A stretch of 64,000 nucleotides of DNA from JASHUC01 sp963849095 (GCA_963849095.1 CAWKGA010000008.1:186001-250000); one strand, 5' to 3'. Counted from the stretch's first letter, positions 14,619 through 24,043 are shown. Translations and numbers: made by a program. The notes: a model not told the origin generated them from the sequence alone.

Positions 14619-17576
14619 ATGAGTTCTCGACGCAATCTGCTTCCCCATGCGGTCGGCATCTCGCTGCTGATACTGGCGCTCGATTTCTCTCTGCCCGTCG
14701 CCGCCCGGACACCGTGGTTGCACGAAGGCGTGCTCGTCCTGCTGGTCTTTGCGCTGGGCGCCGCCGCTCTGTCGCAGCTGAGCCGCCTGCGCGATGCGGA
14801 GCGCCGGCTGGAGCGCGCTTCGCTATCGAGCCTCGAGGGCCACTGGGAGCTCGACTACATCAAGAGGACCCGCTGGCACTCCTCGAGCTTCGAGGCGCTC
14901 CTCGGATACGAGGCGAGGGAGCGGTTCGGGCCCCTCGAGGACGCCGGAGCGCATACCCATCCCGACGACCGCCCGGTCGTTGCGCAGGCGATGGACAGGT
15001 ATGTGAGGACGGGGGCTCCTCTCGACTTCGCGGTGCGGCTGCGGATGGCGGACGGCTCGTACCGCTGGTTCAGAATGCGGGGCGGCATCGTCGGGCGCAA
15101 TGCGCAGGGTCAGCCCGACCGGGTCTGCGGCGCCGCGCAGGACGTGCACGAGCAGAAGCTCGCGGAGGACGCGCTGCGCGAGGTGCGGGCTCGGTTCGAG
15201 CGTGCGGTGCACGGAACCCAGGACGGCCTGTGGGAGATCGATTTGAGCGGCCCGCGGCCGCGTTGCTGGCTCTCCCCGCGCCTGCACGAGCTGCTCGGGT
15301 TCGAGGACGGCGAGCTCGGCGACGATGAGGAGGCTCTGCGGGTGCGCGTGCATCCCGACGATCTGCCGCTCTCCGACGAGGCGGTCCGCAGGAACCGCGC
15401 CGACGGCAAGCCGGTCGACACCGAGGTCCGCATGCTCACGCGCGGCGGCGAATATCGCTGGTACCGGTTGCGCGGCAGCCCGGGATTCGACGCATCGGGA
15501 CGCGTGGTCCGCTCCTCCGGCTGCATGCAGGATGTGACCGAGGCGCGCGAGGCTCGCGAGGCGCTGCTGCGGGCGACGGAGGCGGCACAGGCCGCCAACC
15601 GGGCGAAGACCGCGTTCCTCGCGACGATGAGCCACGAGATCCGTACGCCGATGAACGGCATCATCGGGATGACCGCGCTCCTCGCCGACACGGTGCTCGG
15701 GCGCGTGCAGCGCGAGTACGCCGAAGCGATCCGCACGAGCTCCAACTCGCTGCTCGCGATCATCAACGACATCCTCGACTTCTCGAAGATCGAGGCCGGG
15801 AAGCTCGAGATCGAGTCGCTCGAGATGGATCTGCGCGGCAATGTCGAGGAAGTCGGCTCGATGATGGCGCTGCAAGCGGCGATGAAGGAGCTCGAGCTCA
15901 TCGTCGACGTGCGGCCGGAGGTGCCGCAGGCGGTGCTCGGCGATCCGCAGCGCATCCGCCAGTGCCTCGTGAACCTCGTGGGCAACGCCATCAAGTTCAC
16001 GGCGCGGGGCGAGATCGTGATCGAGGTGCGCCTCGAGAGGCAATTCGACGGCGTCGCTTGGGTCCGCTTCGAGGTGCGCGACACGGGCATCGGCATCGCC
16101 CCGGAGGCGCGCGCGGAGCTGTTCCAGCCCTTCACCCAGGCCGATTCATCCACCACACGCAAGTTCGGGGGGACGGGACTCGGACTGTCCATCGTGAAGC
16201 GGCTGGTCGAGCTGATGGGCGGGGAGGTGAGCGTCGCGAGCGAGTTCGGGAAGGGCTCGACGTTCGGGTTCGCGCTGCCCTTGAGGCCTCTCGAGTCCGT
16301 CGCCCGCGCGAGTCTGCCCGCGCCCGACGGGGGCGGCCGCCGCATCCTCGTCGTGGACGACAACGAGACCAACCGCCGCGTGCTGATCGGCCATCTGGAG
16401 CACGCCCAGTTCGACGCGCAGGCGGCCGCGAGCGCGGCCGAGGCGCTGGCGCTCATGCAGCGCGCCACGGCCGAGAATCGCTCCTACGAGGCGGTCCTCA
16501 TCGATTATCAGATGCCCGAGATGGACGGCGCGATGCTCGGGGAGCGCATCGCGGGGGACCCGCTGCTCTCGCGCGCGAGGCTGGTGCTGCTCACCTCCCT
16601 CGATCGCAAGGGCGATCACACGCGATTTGCCTCGATGGGCTTCGCCGCCTATCTCACGAAGCCCGTGCGCAGCCGGGAGCTGCGCGAGTGCCTGCGGCAC
16701 GTGCTCGCCCACGAGGCGCAGGAGTGGAGCACCGGGACGCACCCTCTGGTCACGCGCGGGACGCTCACCAACGCCAGCTCGCAGCGCCAGTACGGCGGCC
16801 GGGTGCTGGTGGTGGAGGACAATCTGGTCAACCAGAAGGTCGCGCAGAAGTTTCTCGAGCGGCTCGGCTGCAATGTTCGCGTGGTGGGTGACGGGGCCGA
16901 GGCGGTCGAGGCCTGCACGCGCGAGCGCTTCGATCTGGTCCTGATGGACATGCAGATGCCGGTGATGGACGGGCTCAGCGCGACGCGGGCGATCCGGGCG
17001 CGCGAGAGCGGCAGCGGACGCACGCCGATCGTGGCGCTCACGGCGAACGTGCTCGCCGGGCAGTTCCAGAGCTGCCTCGATGCCGGCATGGACGATGTGC
17101 TCGCGAAGCCGCTCGAGCCGGCGCGCTTGCAGGACGTTCTGGAGCGCTTCGTGCTCGGCGCGCCGGTCTGCGCCGCCGCCGCCGCGCCGCGGGCGCCGGG
17201 CCCGAGCCTCGCATCCCCGCCGCTCGATCTCGCGCGGCTCGCGAGTCTCGCCGCCGAGGACGTGTCATTCATGCGCGAGCTGCTCTCCGCCTTCAGGGCG
17301 AGCGCGGCGGGGGCGCTCGAGGAGATGCGCGACGCGCAAGTCTCGGACAGGCGGGACCGGCTGCAGCGGGCCGCCCACAAGCTCAAGGGCGCGAGCGACA
17401 ACATCGGAGCGGGGCGGCTCCGCGACCTCGCGTTCGAGCTCGAATCCCGCGCGTCGGAGGCGCCGCCCGGCCAGCTCGCGCAATGGATCGATGCCGTCGC
17501 CGCGGAGCTTGCAGAGCTCGATGGCTTCTTCTCCACGACCGACCTGGCCGCGCTCGCGCGGCGCCAGGCATCCTGA
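14619..17576 (+). CDS. Membrane hybrid histidine kinase (PAS-PAS-HisKA-HATPase-REC-REC-HPt, BarA-like)
   Basis: The 985-residue product has two N-terminal hydrophobic helices (about residues 8-25 and 33-50), two PAS/PAC units (about 65-180 and 195-320; motifs YRWFRMRGG and YRWYRLRG), and HisKA with SHEIRTPMNGIIGM (phospho-His 339). HATPase blocks are NLVGNAIKFTA, DTGIGIAPE and GGTGLGLSI. Two receivers follow (Asp629 in LIDYQMPEMDG, Asp777 in LMDMQMPVMDG) and a C-terminal HPt (His920 in AAHKLKGASDNIGA). All phosphorelay residues are present, so it should run a full His-Asp-His relay to an unlinked regulator. I chose ATG 14619 because the helices start there; a GTG at 14532 is possible. Its signal is unknown. 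Confidence 0.9.
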   Translation: MSSRRNLLPHAVGISLLILALDFSLPVAARTPWLHEGVLVLLVFALGAAALSQLSRLRDAERRLERASLSSLEGHWELDYIKRTRWHSSSFEALLGYEARERFGPLEDAGAHTHPDDRPVVAQAMDRYVRTGAPLDFAVRLRMADGSYRWFRMRGGIVGRNAQGQPDRVCGAAQDVHEQKLAEDALREVRARFERAVHGTQDGLWEIDLSGPRPRCWLSPRLHELLGFEDGELGDDEEALRVRVHPDDLPLSDEAVRRNRADGKPVDTEVRMLTRGGEYRWYRLRGSPGFDASGRVVRSSGCMQDVTEAREAREALLRATEAAQAANRAKTAFLATMSHEIRTPMNGIIGMTALLADTVLGRVQREYAEAIRTSSNSLLAIINDILDFSKIEAGKLEIESLEMDLRGNVEEVGSMMALQAAMKELELIVDVRPEVPQAVLGDPQRIRQCLVNLVGNAIKFTARGEIVIEVRLERQFDGVAWVRFEVRDTGIGIAPEARAELFQPFTQADSSTTRKFGGTGLGLSIVKRLVELMGGEVSVASEFGKGSTFGFALPLRPLESVARASLPAPDGGGRRILVVDDNETNRRVLIGHLEHAQFDAQAAASAAEALALMQRATAENRSYEAVLIDYQMPEMDGAMLGERIAGDPLLSRARLVLLTSLDRKGDHTRFASMGFAAYLTKPVRSRELRECLRHVLAHEAQEWSTGTHPLVTRGTLTNASSQRQYGGRVLVVEDNLVNQKVAQKFLERLGCNVRVVGDGAEAVEACTRERFDLVLMDMQMPVMDGLSATRAIRARESGSGRTPIVALTANVLAGQFQSCLDAGMDDVLAKPLEPARLQDVLERFVLGAPVCAAAAAPRAPGPSLASPPLDLARLASLAAEDVSFMRELLSAFRASAAGALEEMRDAQVSDRRDRLQRAAHKLKGASDNIGAGRLRDLAFELESRASEAPPGQLAQWIDAVAAELAELDGFFSTTDLAALARRQAS

Positions 17577-17649
17577 CGACGCTCGGGATCCCCGCAAGAG
17601 GTGCTCCCGGGCCTCGCGCGACACCCGAGTGGCACCCGCCTGATTCCGC

Positions 17650-17678
17650 TTGACTCGCGCGGGGCTTGTCTCTATATG
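17650..17678 (+). promoter_or_regulatory. Sigma-70 promoter directly before the LpxL-like gene
   Basis: TTGACT (17650-17655) and TATATG (17673-17678) are spaced by 17 bp. The predicted start of transcription (about 17685) is almost at the ATG 17687, implying a leaderless or nearly leaderless mRNA. Confidence 0.5.
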
Positions 17679-17686
17679 CGTGCTCC

Positions 17687-18571
17687 ATGCGATCGGAGAC
17701 GGCGAGGCGTTCGGCCTGGTGGGTGCGCCTCGCCGCGGCGCTACCTTGGTGGCTGCTCTACGGAGTCTCGAGCGCGCTCGCCTGGCTCGCGTGGCGCGTG
17801 TTCCCGTATCGCGAGCCGGTGGTTCGCGAGAACCTCTCGAAGGCATTCCCCGCGCTCGACGAGCGGCAGCTGCGCGATCTGATGCGCCGCTATTACCTCG
17901 GCTTCGGCGACGTGCTGGCGGAGGTGATCAAGGCGGTGAGCCTGCCCGCGGAGGAGCTCCGCCGCCGCGTCGTCGTGCAGGGACTCGAGAGCCCCCGTGA
18001 GCTGATCGCGGGCGGCACACCCGTGCTGCTCGTCGCCGCGCATCAGTGCAACTGGGAATGGATGCTGCTCGCTCTGTCGCTCGACTTGGGCTTCCCCCTC
18101 GATGCCGCCTACAAGCCGCTCGTCGATCGCTGGGCCGAGCGCGAGATGCTGAAAGTTCGCACGCGGTTCGGCAGCCGCCTGGTGCCCGCCCAGGAGCTGC
18201 TCGCCGACATCATCAAGCAGGGTCGGACGCCCCGCGCGATCGCGATGGTCGCCGATCAGGAGCCGCGGACGAGCGAGCACAAGCACTGGACGCGCTTTCT
18301 CAACCGCGACACGGCGTTCTACGTTGGCGCCGAGGAGATCGCCCGGGCCACGCGCTTCCCTGTCTTCTTCGTCGCGATGCGGCGCACGCGCCGCGGCTTC
18401 TACCAGATCGACATGGAGCCGCTCGCGGCGCAGGGCGAGGCACTGGCGCCCGGGGAGCTCTCCGAGCGCTACGCGAGGCGCGTCGAGGCGCAGATCCACG
18501 CTGAGCCAGCCGACTGGCCGTGGTCGCACAAGCGCTGGAAGCTGAAGAGGTCGCTCTATGCGCGGGTCTGA
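17687..18571 (+). CDS. LpxL/HtrB-like lysophospholipid acyltransferase
   Basis: The 294-residue product has an N-terminal membrane anchor (LAAALPWWLLYGVSSALAWL). The family active-site motif HX4(D/E) is AAHQCNWEWML, and the later block MVADQEPRTSEHKHWTRFL matches the conserved DQ-containing region of lipid A late acyltransferases. These enzymes add a secondary acyl chain to Kdo2-lipid A or a related lipid at the inner membrane. ATG 17687 was chosen over the TTG at 17666 because the promoter lies across the latter. The 3' end overlaps the AraC-type frame by 14 bases. LpxL versus LpxM-like specificity cannot be assigned. Confidence 0.85.
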   Translation: MRSETARRSAWWVRLAAALPWWLLYGVSSALAWLAWRVFPYREPVVRENLSKAFPALDERQLRDLMRRYYLGFGDVLAEVIKAVSLPAEELRRRVVVQGLESPRELIAGGTPVLLVAAHQCNWEWMLLALSLDLGFPLDAAYKPLVDRWAEREMLKVRTRFGSRLVPAQELLADIIKQGRTPRAIAMVADQEPRTSEHKHWTRFLNRDTAFYVGAEEIARATRFPVFFVAMRRTRRGFYQIDMEPLAAQGEALAPGELSERYARRVEAQIHAEPADWPWSHKRWKLKRSLYARV

Positions 18572-19389
18572 GCGTGTGCGCCGCGGTGCGGGCGTGAACG
18601 GTCCCACGAGCCCGCATTACCGGGTTCCCGGCGGGGTACTCGGGGAATTCGTCGAGATACTGTGGCTGTATGAGGGCTACGTCCGGCCGCACGCGCGGGA
18701 GCGGCTGCTGCCGATGGCGACGACGGAGCTGGTGATCGACCTGCGCGGCGGCGCCATCGCCTCCCGAGCCACGACGGTCGCGGGACCGCATTCGGAGCAC
18801 TGGGTGCTCGACACGTCCGAAGAGCTTGCCGTGCTCGGCGTGCACTTCCGGGCCGGCGGCGGATTTCCCTTCTTCAACGTGCCGGCCGGCGAGCTGCACA
18901 ACGTGCGCGCGGGTCTGGACGCGCTCTGGGGCGCTGCAGCGGCGCTGCTCATCGAGCAGGTCCTCGCCGCTCCCACGCCGGATGGGAAGTTCGACGTGCT
19001 GGAGCGTACGCTGCTCGCCCGTGCCCGCACGCTCGAGCGGCATCGGGCGGTGGCCTTCGCGGTGCGGGAGCTGTCCAAGCCCCCGCCCGCACCCGGCATT
19101 GCCGAAGTGACGGGCGCGGTGAGCATGTCCCAGCGCCGATTCCTCGACCGGTTCCGGAGCGAGGTGGGCATGGCGCCCAAGCTCTTTGCGCGAGTGCAGC
19201 GCTTCCAGTCCGTCGTGGGGACCGTCCATGTGGCGAGCGAGGTGGACTGGTCGGAACGTCGCGGCGGCGTGCGGGTACTTCGACCAGGCGCACTTCATTC
19301 ACGATTTCCGCGCGTTCTCGGGCTTCACGCCGGCGGCTTACCTCGCGCTGAAGAGCGAGCACCGCAACCACGTCCCGCTGCCGGGGTAG
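18558..19389 (+). pseudogene. AraC-family regulator with a frameshift in the DNA-binding domain
   Basis: The first frame (from ATG 18558) carries a DUF6597-like sensor half (GVLGEFVEILWLYEGYVRPH, ATTELVIDLRGG) and the first helix-turn-helix of an AraC domain (MSQRRFLDRFRSEVGMAPK). After TGGTCGGAA near 19258 the normal continuation AAACGYFDQAHFIHDFRAFS, then GFTPAAYLAL, is found in another frame, ending at 19389. One base gained or two lost at about 19259 joins them. As read, the second helix-turn-helix is destroyed. It could be a real inactivation, an assembly error or recoding. The neighbouring VOC gene is a common partner of DUF6597/AraC regulators. Confidence 0.8.
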
Positions 19390-19454
19390 GGGTCCATTTT
19401 TTCCAATCCTTCCTGCCCCGGCTCGGGTCTCATGGTGCGTGGAGGTAGGCATCC

Positions 19455-19892
19455 ATGAAAGCGGCCGTCAAAGCGGTTCCCGACGCGTATCAGACGCTGA
19501 TCCCTTACTTCGCCGTCTCCGATGCGGCTGCCCTGCTCGAGTTCGTCAAGGCGGCATTCGGGGCAGTGCAGGGCGAGACGACACGCGGCCCCGACGGAGC
19601 GATACGCCACTCCGAAGCTAGAATCGGCGACTGCGTACTGATGGTCGGGCAGAGCGCGACCTCGCGCCCCAATACCACCTACATGTACGTTCCCGACGTC
19701 GATGCGGCCTACCGTCGAGCCATGTCGGCGCCAGGCGCCGCGATGTCCCTGCGCACGCCGACGGACGAGTGGTACGGCGATCGAAGCGCCGCCGTGGAGG
19801 ATGCCTGGGGGAACCAGTGGTGGCTCGCCTCGCATATCGAGGACATGTCGTCCGAAGAACTGGAGCGGCGTGCGGCCGCCGTCAAGCGCTGA
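19455..19892 (+). CDS. VOC (glyoxalase/bleomycin-resistance) family protein, PhnB-like
   Basis: A 145-residue soluble protein. It begins YQTLIPYFAVSDAAALLEFV and continues with KAAFGAVQGETTRGPDGAIRH, the first beta-alpha-beta unit of the PhnB-like VOC fold. The second unit holds MYVPDVDAAYRRAMSAPGAA, then WYGDRSAAVEDAWGNQWWLA. GGAGG sits 11 bases before the ATG. Members bind small molecules or act as metal-dependent isomerases or dioxygenases; no substrate can be assigned. It follows the broken AraC-type gene by 65 bp and may have been its regulatory target. Confidence 0.85.
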   Translation: MKAAVKAVPDAYQTLIPYFAVSDAAALLEFVKAAFGAVQGETTRGPDGAIRHSEARIGDCVLMVGQSATSRPNTTYMYVPDVDAAYRRAMSAPGAAMSLRTPTDEWYGDRSAAVEDAWGNQWWLASHIEDMSSEELERRAAAVKR

Positions 19893-19934
19893 AGCGCACG
19901 CTCTCGATTCCGCTTGAGGAGCGGCGCGGGGTCC

Positions 19935-21905
19935 TCAAGCGGGGGCGGGCGAGGCGAGCTTGTGCTCCAGGTGGCTCGCGAGCTCGGCGATCGTCGGGAA
20001 CTCGAAGAGCTCGGTAAGATCGATCGAACCGGGGTACTCGCGGTCGATCTGCTCGTGGATCTCGATGAGCTTCAAGGAGCTCGCGCCGATCTCGAAGAGA
20101 TTATCGTGGATGCCGAGCTTCTTGCCCTCGAGCGCGGCGTCGCAGATCGTTCGCAGCTTCTCCTCGATCTGAGTTCGCGAGGCGCTCACGGGGCCGCGCC
20201 GCGCCTCGCGCAGCGCGGCGAGCGCGGCGAGCGCGGCCGCGAACTCCCCCTCCTCGTAGCTTCGCTCCAGCAGGTGGCGCTGGATCTTGCCGCTCGTCGT
20301 CTTGGGGATGCGCTTGACCGGGACGACCTCGGACACCTCGAGCCCGGTGTGCTCGTTGATGAGGCGGGCCACCTCGGCCGCGACGGGCAGAAACTCCTCG
20401 AGCCCCGTGCGGTGCAGGACGAACACGATCAACTGATCGGTTTGCGCGCCGGGCGGACGCGCGCCGCCGACCGCCACCTTGCCGAGATCGAGGCCTTGCG
20501 CCCGCTGCGCGATGCCCTCCAGATCGTGGGGATAGTAGTTCTGTCCGTTGACGAACAGGATCTCCTTCGCCCGGCCCGTGATGAACAGCTCGCCCTGCTC
20601 GATCACCCCGAGGTCCCCGGTGCGCAGCCAGCCGTCGGCGGTGATCGCCGATGCGGTCGCCTCCGGGTCCTCGTAATAGCCTCTCGTGACGTTGTCGCCG
20701 GCAATCTCGATGTTCCCGACGACGCCGTCCGGCGAGGGACGGTCGTCGCTCCCCGTGATGCGTAGGCGGCTGTACGGGATGGAGCGGCCCACCGAGATGA
20801 GCTCCACCCCATCTCGCGAGCCGGCGGCGGCGGGCTGCGCAGCCTCTCCCACACCGAGGTGATGGCGGTTCAGGCCGATCGTGCGGTAAGCGGCGCCGGC
20901 CTCGGGAAAGGTCATTGCGAGCGACGCTTCCGCGAGCCCGTACACGGGGAACATCGATCGGCGCTCGAGCCTCGCCGGCGTGAGGCGGTCGAGGAACTCG
21001 CTGCAGAGGCCCACGGAGATCGGCTCGGCGCCGTTGAAGATGAGACGGACGGAGGAGAGGTCGAGCCCGTCCACCGGACGGTCGCCCAGCACCTTCAGAT
21101 AGTGCCGATATCCGAAGTTGGGCGAGCACAAGATGGTCGCGCGCTTGCGAGAGGCGAGCGTGAGCCAGAGCAGGGGCCGGCGCACGAACAGCTCCGTGGG
21201 CATGAGGTGCACGTGGATGCGGTTCGCGAACATGTAGATGAAGAAGCCGATGAGCCCCATGTCGTGCGTCAGCGGCATCCACGACAAGCTCACGTCGTCC
21301 TCGGTGAAGCGGCACACCTCGGTGACTCCGCGGGCGTTCGCAAGGATGTTGCGATGCGTGAGCACGACGCCCTTCGGCTCGCTCGTCGAGCCGGAGGAGA
21401 ACTGGATGAAAGCGATGTCGTCCGGCTCGGCGCGGGCGGGCTTGCCGGCGCGCGAGATGTCGTCGAGCTGATCGACGAGGAAGGCGCGGCGCGCGAGCTC
21501 GTCGAACGCGGTCCGCTCGCCGGCCGCCGCGGCAACGGCGCCGATGCGCTCGATCGAGCGTCGGTCCGAGTAGAGGAACGGGGTGCCGAGCTTGCGTGCG
21601 ATGCGCAGGAGCTTGCGGCGATGCTCATCGCTCAAGCCGACCGCGACCGGCACCGGCACGATGCCGCCGAGGATCGCGGCCCAGAAGGCGTCGATGAACT
21701 GCTCGTTGTCGTTGAGGACCAGAATGAGCTTGTCGCCGCGCTTCGCGCCGAGGCGCTGCAGATGATGCAGGATCCCGAGGGCGCGCTCGTACAGCTCAGC
21801 GTATGCGACGGCGCGCTCGCTGCTCTCCCCATCGAGATAGGTGACGGTGCGCGGAAATTTGCGGTTGGCCTCGATGAGCTCGGGGAGCGTTGCGGCACTG
21901 AGCAT
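19935..21905 (-). CDS. Fatty-acyl-AMP ligase fused to a carrier protein domain
   Basis: The 656-residue protein has an AMP-ligase part (about 1-560) and an acyl/peptidyl carrier domain (about 575-650). Ligase motifs are FSSGSTSEPKGVVLTHRN, SWMPLTHDMGLIGF (typical of fatty-acyl-AMP ligases), YGLAEASLAMTF, GWLRTGDLG and KTTSGKIQRHLL with the catalytic Lys. The carrier has NLFEIGASSLKLIEI; Ser610 is the expected phosphopantetheine site. It would activate a fatty acid as adenylate and load it onto its own carrier arm. The ATG overlaps the P450 stop by one base, so the two are co-translated and may share a tethered substrate. Confidence 0.85.
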   Translation of the reverse strand: MLSAATLPELIEANRKFPRTVTYLDGESSERAVAYAELYERALGILHHLQRLGAKRGDKLILVLNDNEQFIDAFWAAILGGIVPVPVAVGLSDEHRRKLLRIARKLGTPFLYSDRRSIERIGAVAAAAGERTAFDELARRAFLVDQLDDISRAGKPARAEPDDIAFIQFSSGSTSEPKGVVLTHRNILANARGVTEVCRFTEDDVSLSWMPLTHDMGLIGFFIYMFANRIHVHLMPTELFVRRPLLWLTLASRKRATILCSPNFGYRHYLKVLGDRPVDGLDLSSVRLIFNGAEPISVGLCSEFLDRLTPARLERRSMFPVYGLAEASLAMTFPEAGAAYRTIGLNRHHLGVGEAAQPAAAGSRDGVELISVGRSIPYSRLRITGSDDRPSPDGVVGNIEIAGDNVTRGYYEDPEATASAITADGWLRTGDLGVIEQGELFITGRAKEILFVNGQNYYPHDLEGIAQRAQGLDLGKVAVGGARPPGAQTDQLIVFVLHRTGLEEFLPVAAEVARLINEHTGLEVSEVVPVKRIPKTTSGKIQRHLLERSYEEGEFAAALAALAALREARRGPVSASRTQIEEKLRTICDAALEGKKLGIHDNLFEIGASSLKLIEIHEQIDREYPGSIDLTELFEFPTIAELASHLEHKLASPAPA

Positions 21906-23215
21906 TAGCGGCGTTCCAGCCTCATGTAGAGCGGCTTGCGGGTGCGGAGGTTGATCTGGGCCTCGAGCGCGATGGGCTCGTCCGAGTCGCGGACCAGCCG
22001 GTAGCGCCGCGCGACCTTGTACAGGTGCACGAGCATCTCGTAAAGCGCGAACGTCTCGCCGATGCAATGCCGCGGGCCCGCGGCGAAGGGCATGTAGGCG
22101 AAGCGCGGCCGCTCGGCGTCGTGGTCCGGCGCGAAGCGCTCCGGCCGAAAGGCCTCGGGGTCTTTCCAGTACTTCGGGTGCCGGTGCAGCAGGTACAAGC
22201 AGAGCAGAATGTCCGTGCCCGCGGGGATGTCGTATCCGGCCAGCACGTCGGGCCCGACGGCGCGCCGCGAGAGCAGCCAGCCGGGCGGATAGAGGCGCAG
22301 GGTCTCGTTGACCACCTGCTGGGTGTAGGCGAGCGCCTCCATCTCGGCGAGGCTCGGGGCGGGCATCTCGGGAGCGGCGCTCACCTCGGCGTGGAGGCGC
22401 GCATCGACCGCAGGATGCTCAGACAGCAGGTACCAGGCCCAGTTGAGGCCGCTCGCCGTCGTCTCGTGGCCGGCGACGACGAGCGTCATGATCTCGTCGA
22501 TCAGCTGCCGCTCGCTCATCGCCTCGCCCGTCTCCTTGTCCCGGGCGCTCATGAGCATCCCGATGTAGTCCGGGTGCTCCTCCTCTCCTTCGCGGCGCCG
22601 GCGGATCAGGCCGGACACGTGCTTGGCGAGCGAGCGGAACTTGTAGGCGAACTGCAGGTTGCGCGCCTGCTCGCGGGTCACGACCTCGAACGGATTGCCG
22701 CCGAGCTCCTGCGAGAGCCGCTCGAGGTCGCTGCCGAAGATCGAGCGCAGGACGACGTCGAGCGTGAGCTCGCTCATCTCGTCAGTGACGTTCACCCGCT
22801 CGCCGCGCTGGCACAGGGTCTCCCAGCGCTCGATGAAGCGGTCGTTCGCCTCGCCGATCACGCGGGCGAACTCGGTGATCACGCGGCGGTGGAACAGCGG
22901 CTGCATCATGTACCGCTGGCGCCGCCACAGCTCGCCCTCGCTCGTCATGATGCCGTTGCCGAGCAGGATCTTGACGCGGTCGAGCCCGATTCCCTTGGTA
23001 TAGTTGCGGTGGTTGGCGACGAGCACGCGCTTCACGTCGTCGGGGTGATTGACGACGTAGGTGTAGGACTTGCGGCCGGGGGCATAGACCCGGTAAATGT
23101 CGCCGAGGCGGGCGTAGAGCTCGGCCATCCGCTCCAGCGAGTCCTCGGTGGAGCCGATGTCGAACGGGGTCTCGGCCTCGGGCGGCTGGTGGGGAGCCGG
23201 CTCGGTCGCGGTCAT
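21905..23215 (-). CDS. Cytochrome P450
   Basis: A 436-residue class I-type P450 without a membrane anchor. The I-helix oxygen-activation motif is VVAGHETTAS, the K-helix ExxR is ETLRLYPP, and the haem loop is FAAGPRHCIGETFALYE with Cys384 as thiolate ligand. The C-helix reads WRRQRYMMQPLFH. Resemblance to fatty-acid-type P450s such as the CYP102/CYP4-like group is apparent, but no substrate can be fixed. It is the first gene of a two-gene unit with the AMP ligase-carrier fusion, so hydroxylation or another oxidation of a carrier-bound acyl chain is the leading guess. No ferredoxin or ferredoxin reductase gene is adjacent. Confidence 0.93.
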   Translation of the reverse strand: MTATEPAPHQPPEAETPFDIGSTEDSLERMAELYARLGDIYRVYAPGRKSYTYVVNHPDDVKRVLVANHRNYTKGIGLDRVKILLGNGIMTSEGELWRRQRYMMQPLFHRRVITEFARVIGEANDRFIERWETLCQRGERVNVTDEMSELTLDVVLRSIFGSDLERLSQELGGNPFEVVTREQARNLQFAYKFRSLAKHVSGLIRRRREGEEEHPDYIGMLMSARDKETGEAMSERQLIDEIMTLVVAGHETTASGLNWAWYLLSEHPAVDARLHAEVSAAPEMPAPSLAEMEALAYTQQVVNETLRLYPPGWLLSRRAVGPDVLAGYDIPAGTDILLCLYLLHRHPKYWKDPEAFRPERFAPDHDAERPRFAYMPFAAGPRHCIGETFALYEMLVHLYKVARRYRLVRDSDEPIALEAQINLRTRKPLYMRLERR

Positions 23216-23254
23216 GCAGCACGTGGATGATGACGGAATGGGGGCATCTTACCG

Positions 23255-23264
23255 GAAGCGCTTC
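23255..23264. promoter_or_regulatory. Palindrome in the P450/DUF374 divergent intergenic region
   Basis: GAAGCGCTTC is a perfect 10-bp palindrome midway between the two divergent starts (23215 and 23300). A TAAGAT -10-like hexamer for the P450 side lies beside it at 23248-23253. It could be an operator, but short palindromes are common in GC-rich DNA. Confidence 0.25.
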
Positions 23265-23299
23265 GCACTCGTGTCCCGCCGCAGCGCGCGGCGTGCCGC

Positions 23300-24043
23300 A
23301 TGAGTGATCACGGCCCGGACAGCGGGTTGCGCAACACGCTGTATCGTAAGAGCACGCGCTCCGGCCGCCGCATGACGGCGGCCCGGCGGATCCTCTATCG
23401 CGTGGCCGTTCCGCTCGCCATCGCGACGATCCGGGGCTGGTGGCTCGCGTGCCGTGTGGTGCGAGTCGAGGGCGCTCACCACCTCGACGAGGCGCTCGCG
23501 CGCGGCCCCTCTCTCATACCCTGCTACTGGCACCAGCACCAGCTGTTTTGCGGGAAGCTCCTGCTCGAGCAGCGCTCGCGGGGGCTCCCGGTCGGGTGGC
23601 TCGTGAGCCCGTCCGTGGACGGCGAGCTCGGCGCGATGATGGTGAAGCGGATCGGCGCCGCAGTCATCCGCGGCTCCTCGACCCATACGGGCGCCCGGGC
23701 GCTGCGCGACTACTATCACGCGCTCGTCAAGGAGAACGTCTCGCCGGTGATCACGCCCGACGGACCGCGCGGCCCCCGCTTCAAGTTCAAGCCCGGCGCC
23801 ATCCTGCTCGCTCAGATGTCGGGACGCCCGATGCTGCCGATGGCCTATGCCGCCTCGCGCGCCTGGCTCGTGAAGTGGGACAAGTTCGTGATCCCCGCCC
23901 CCCTCTCGCGAATCGTCATCGCCATCGGCCCGCCCCGCTACGTTCCGCGGGTGACCGATGCCGCGGGCCTCGAGAGGTTGCAGGGGGAGATGGAGCTGGA
24001 GCTCAAGCGGCTGTACGGGGTCGCCCGGGCCGCGCTGCAATGA
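23300..24043 (+). CDS. DUF374 lysophospholipid acyltransferase-like protein
   Basis: The 247-residue protein has a hydrophobic N-terminal stretch (VAVPLAIATIRGWWLACRVV) and the DUF374 blocks IPCYWHQHQLF, LVSPSVDGELGAMMVKRIG, VIRGSSTHTGARALRDYY, VITPDGPRGPRFKFKPGAIL and MLPMAYAAS. DUF374 is distantly related to PlsC/LpxL acyltransferases and is thought to act in cell-envelope lipid assembly, with the acyl acceptor usually unknown. It is divergent from the P450/ligase pair, sharing an 84-bp intergenic region. ATG 23300 is the longest plausible start; ATG 23372 would remove 24 basic residues. Confidence 0.85.
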   Translation: MSDHGPDSGLRNTLYRKSTRSGRRMTAARRILYRVAVPLAIATIRGWWLACRVVRVEGAHHLDEALARGPSLIPCYWHQHQLFCGKLLLEQRSRGLPVGWLVSPSVDGELGAMMVKRIGAAVIRGSSTHTGARALRDYYHALVKENVSPVITPDGPRGPRFKFKPGAILLAQMSGRPMLPMAYAASRAWLVKWDKFVIPAPLSRIVIAIGPPRYVPRVTDAAGLERLQGEMELELKRLYGVARAALQ

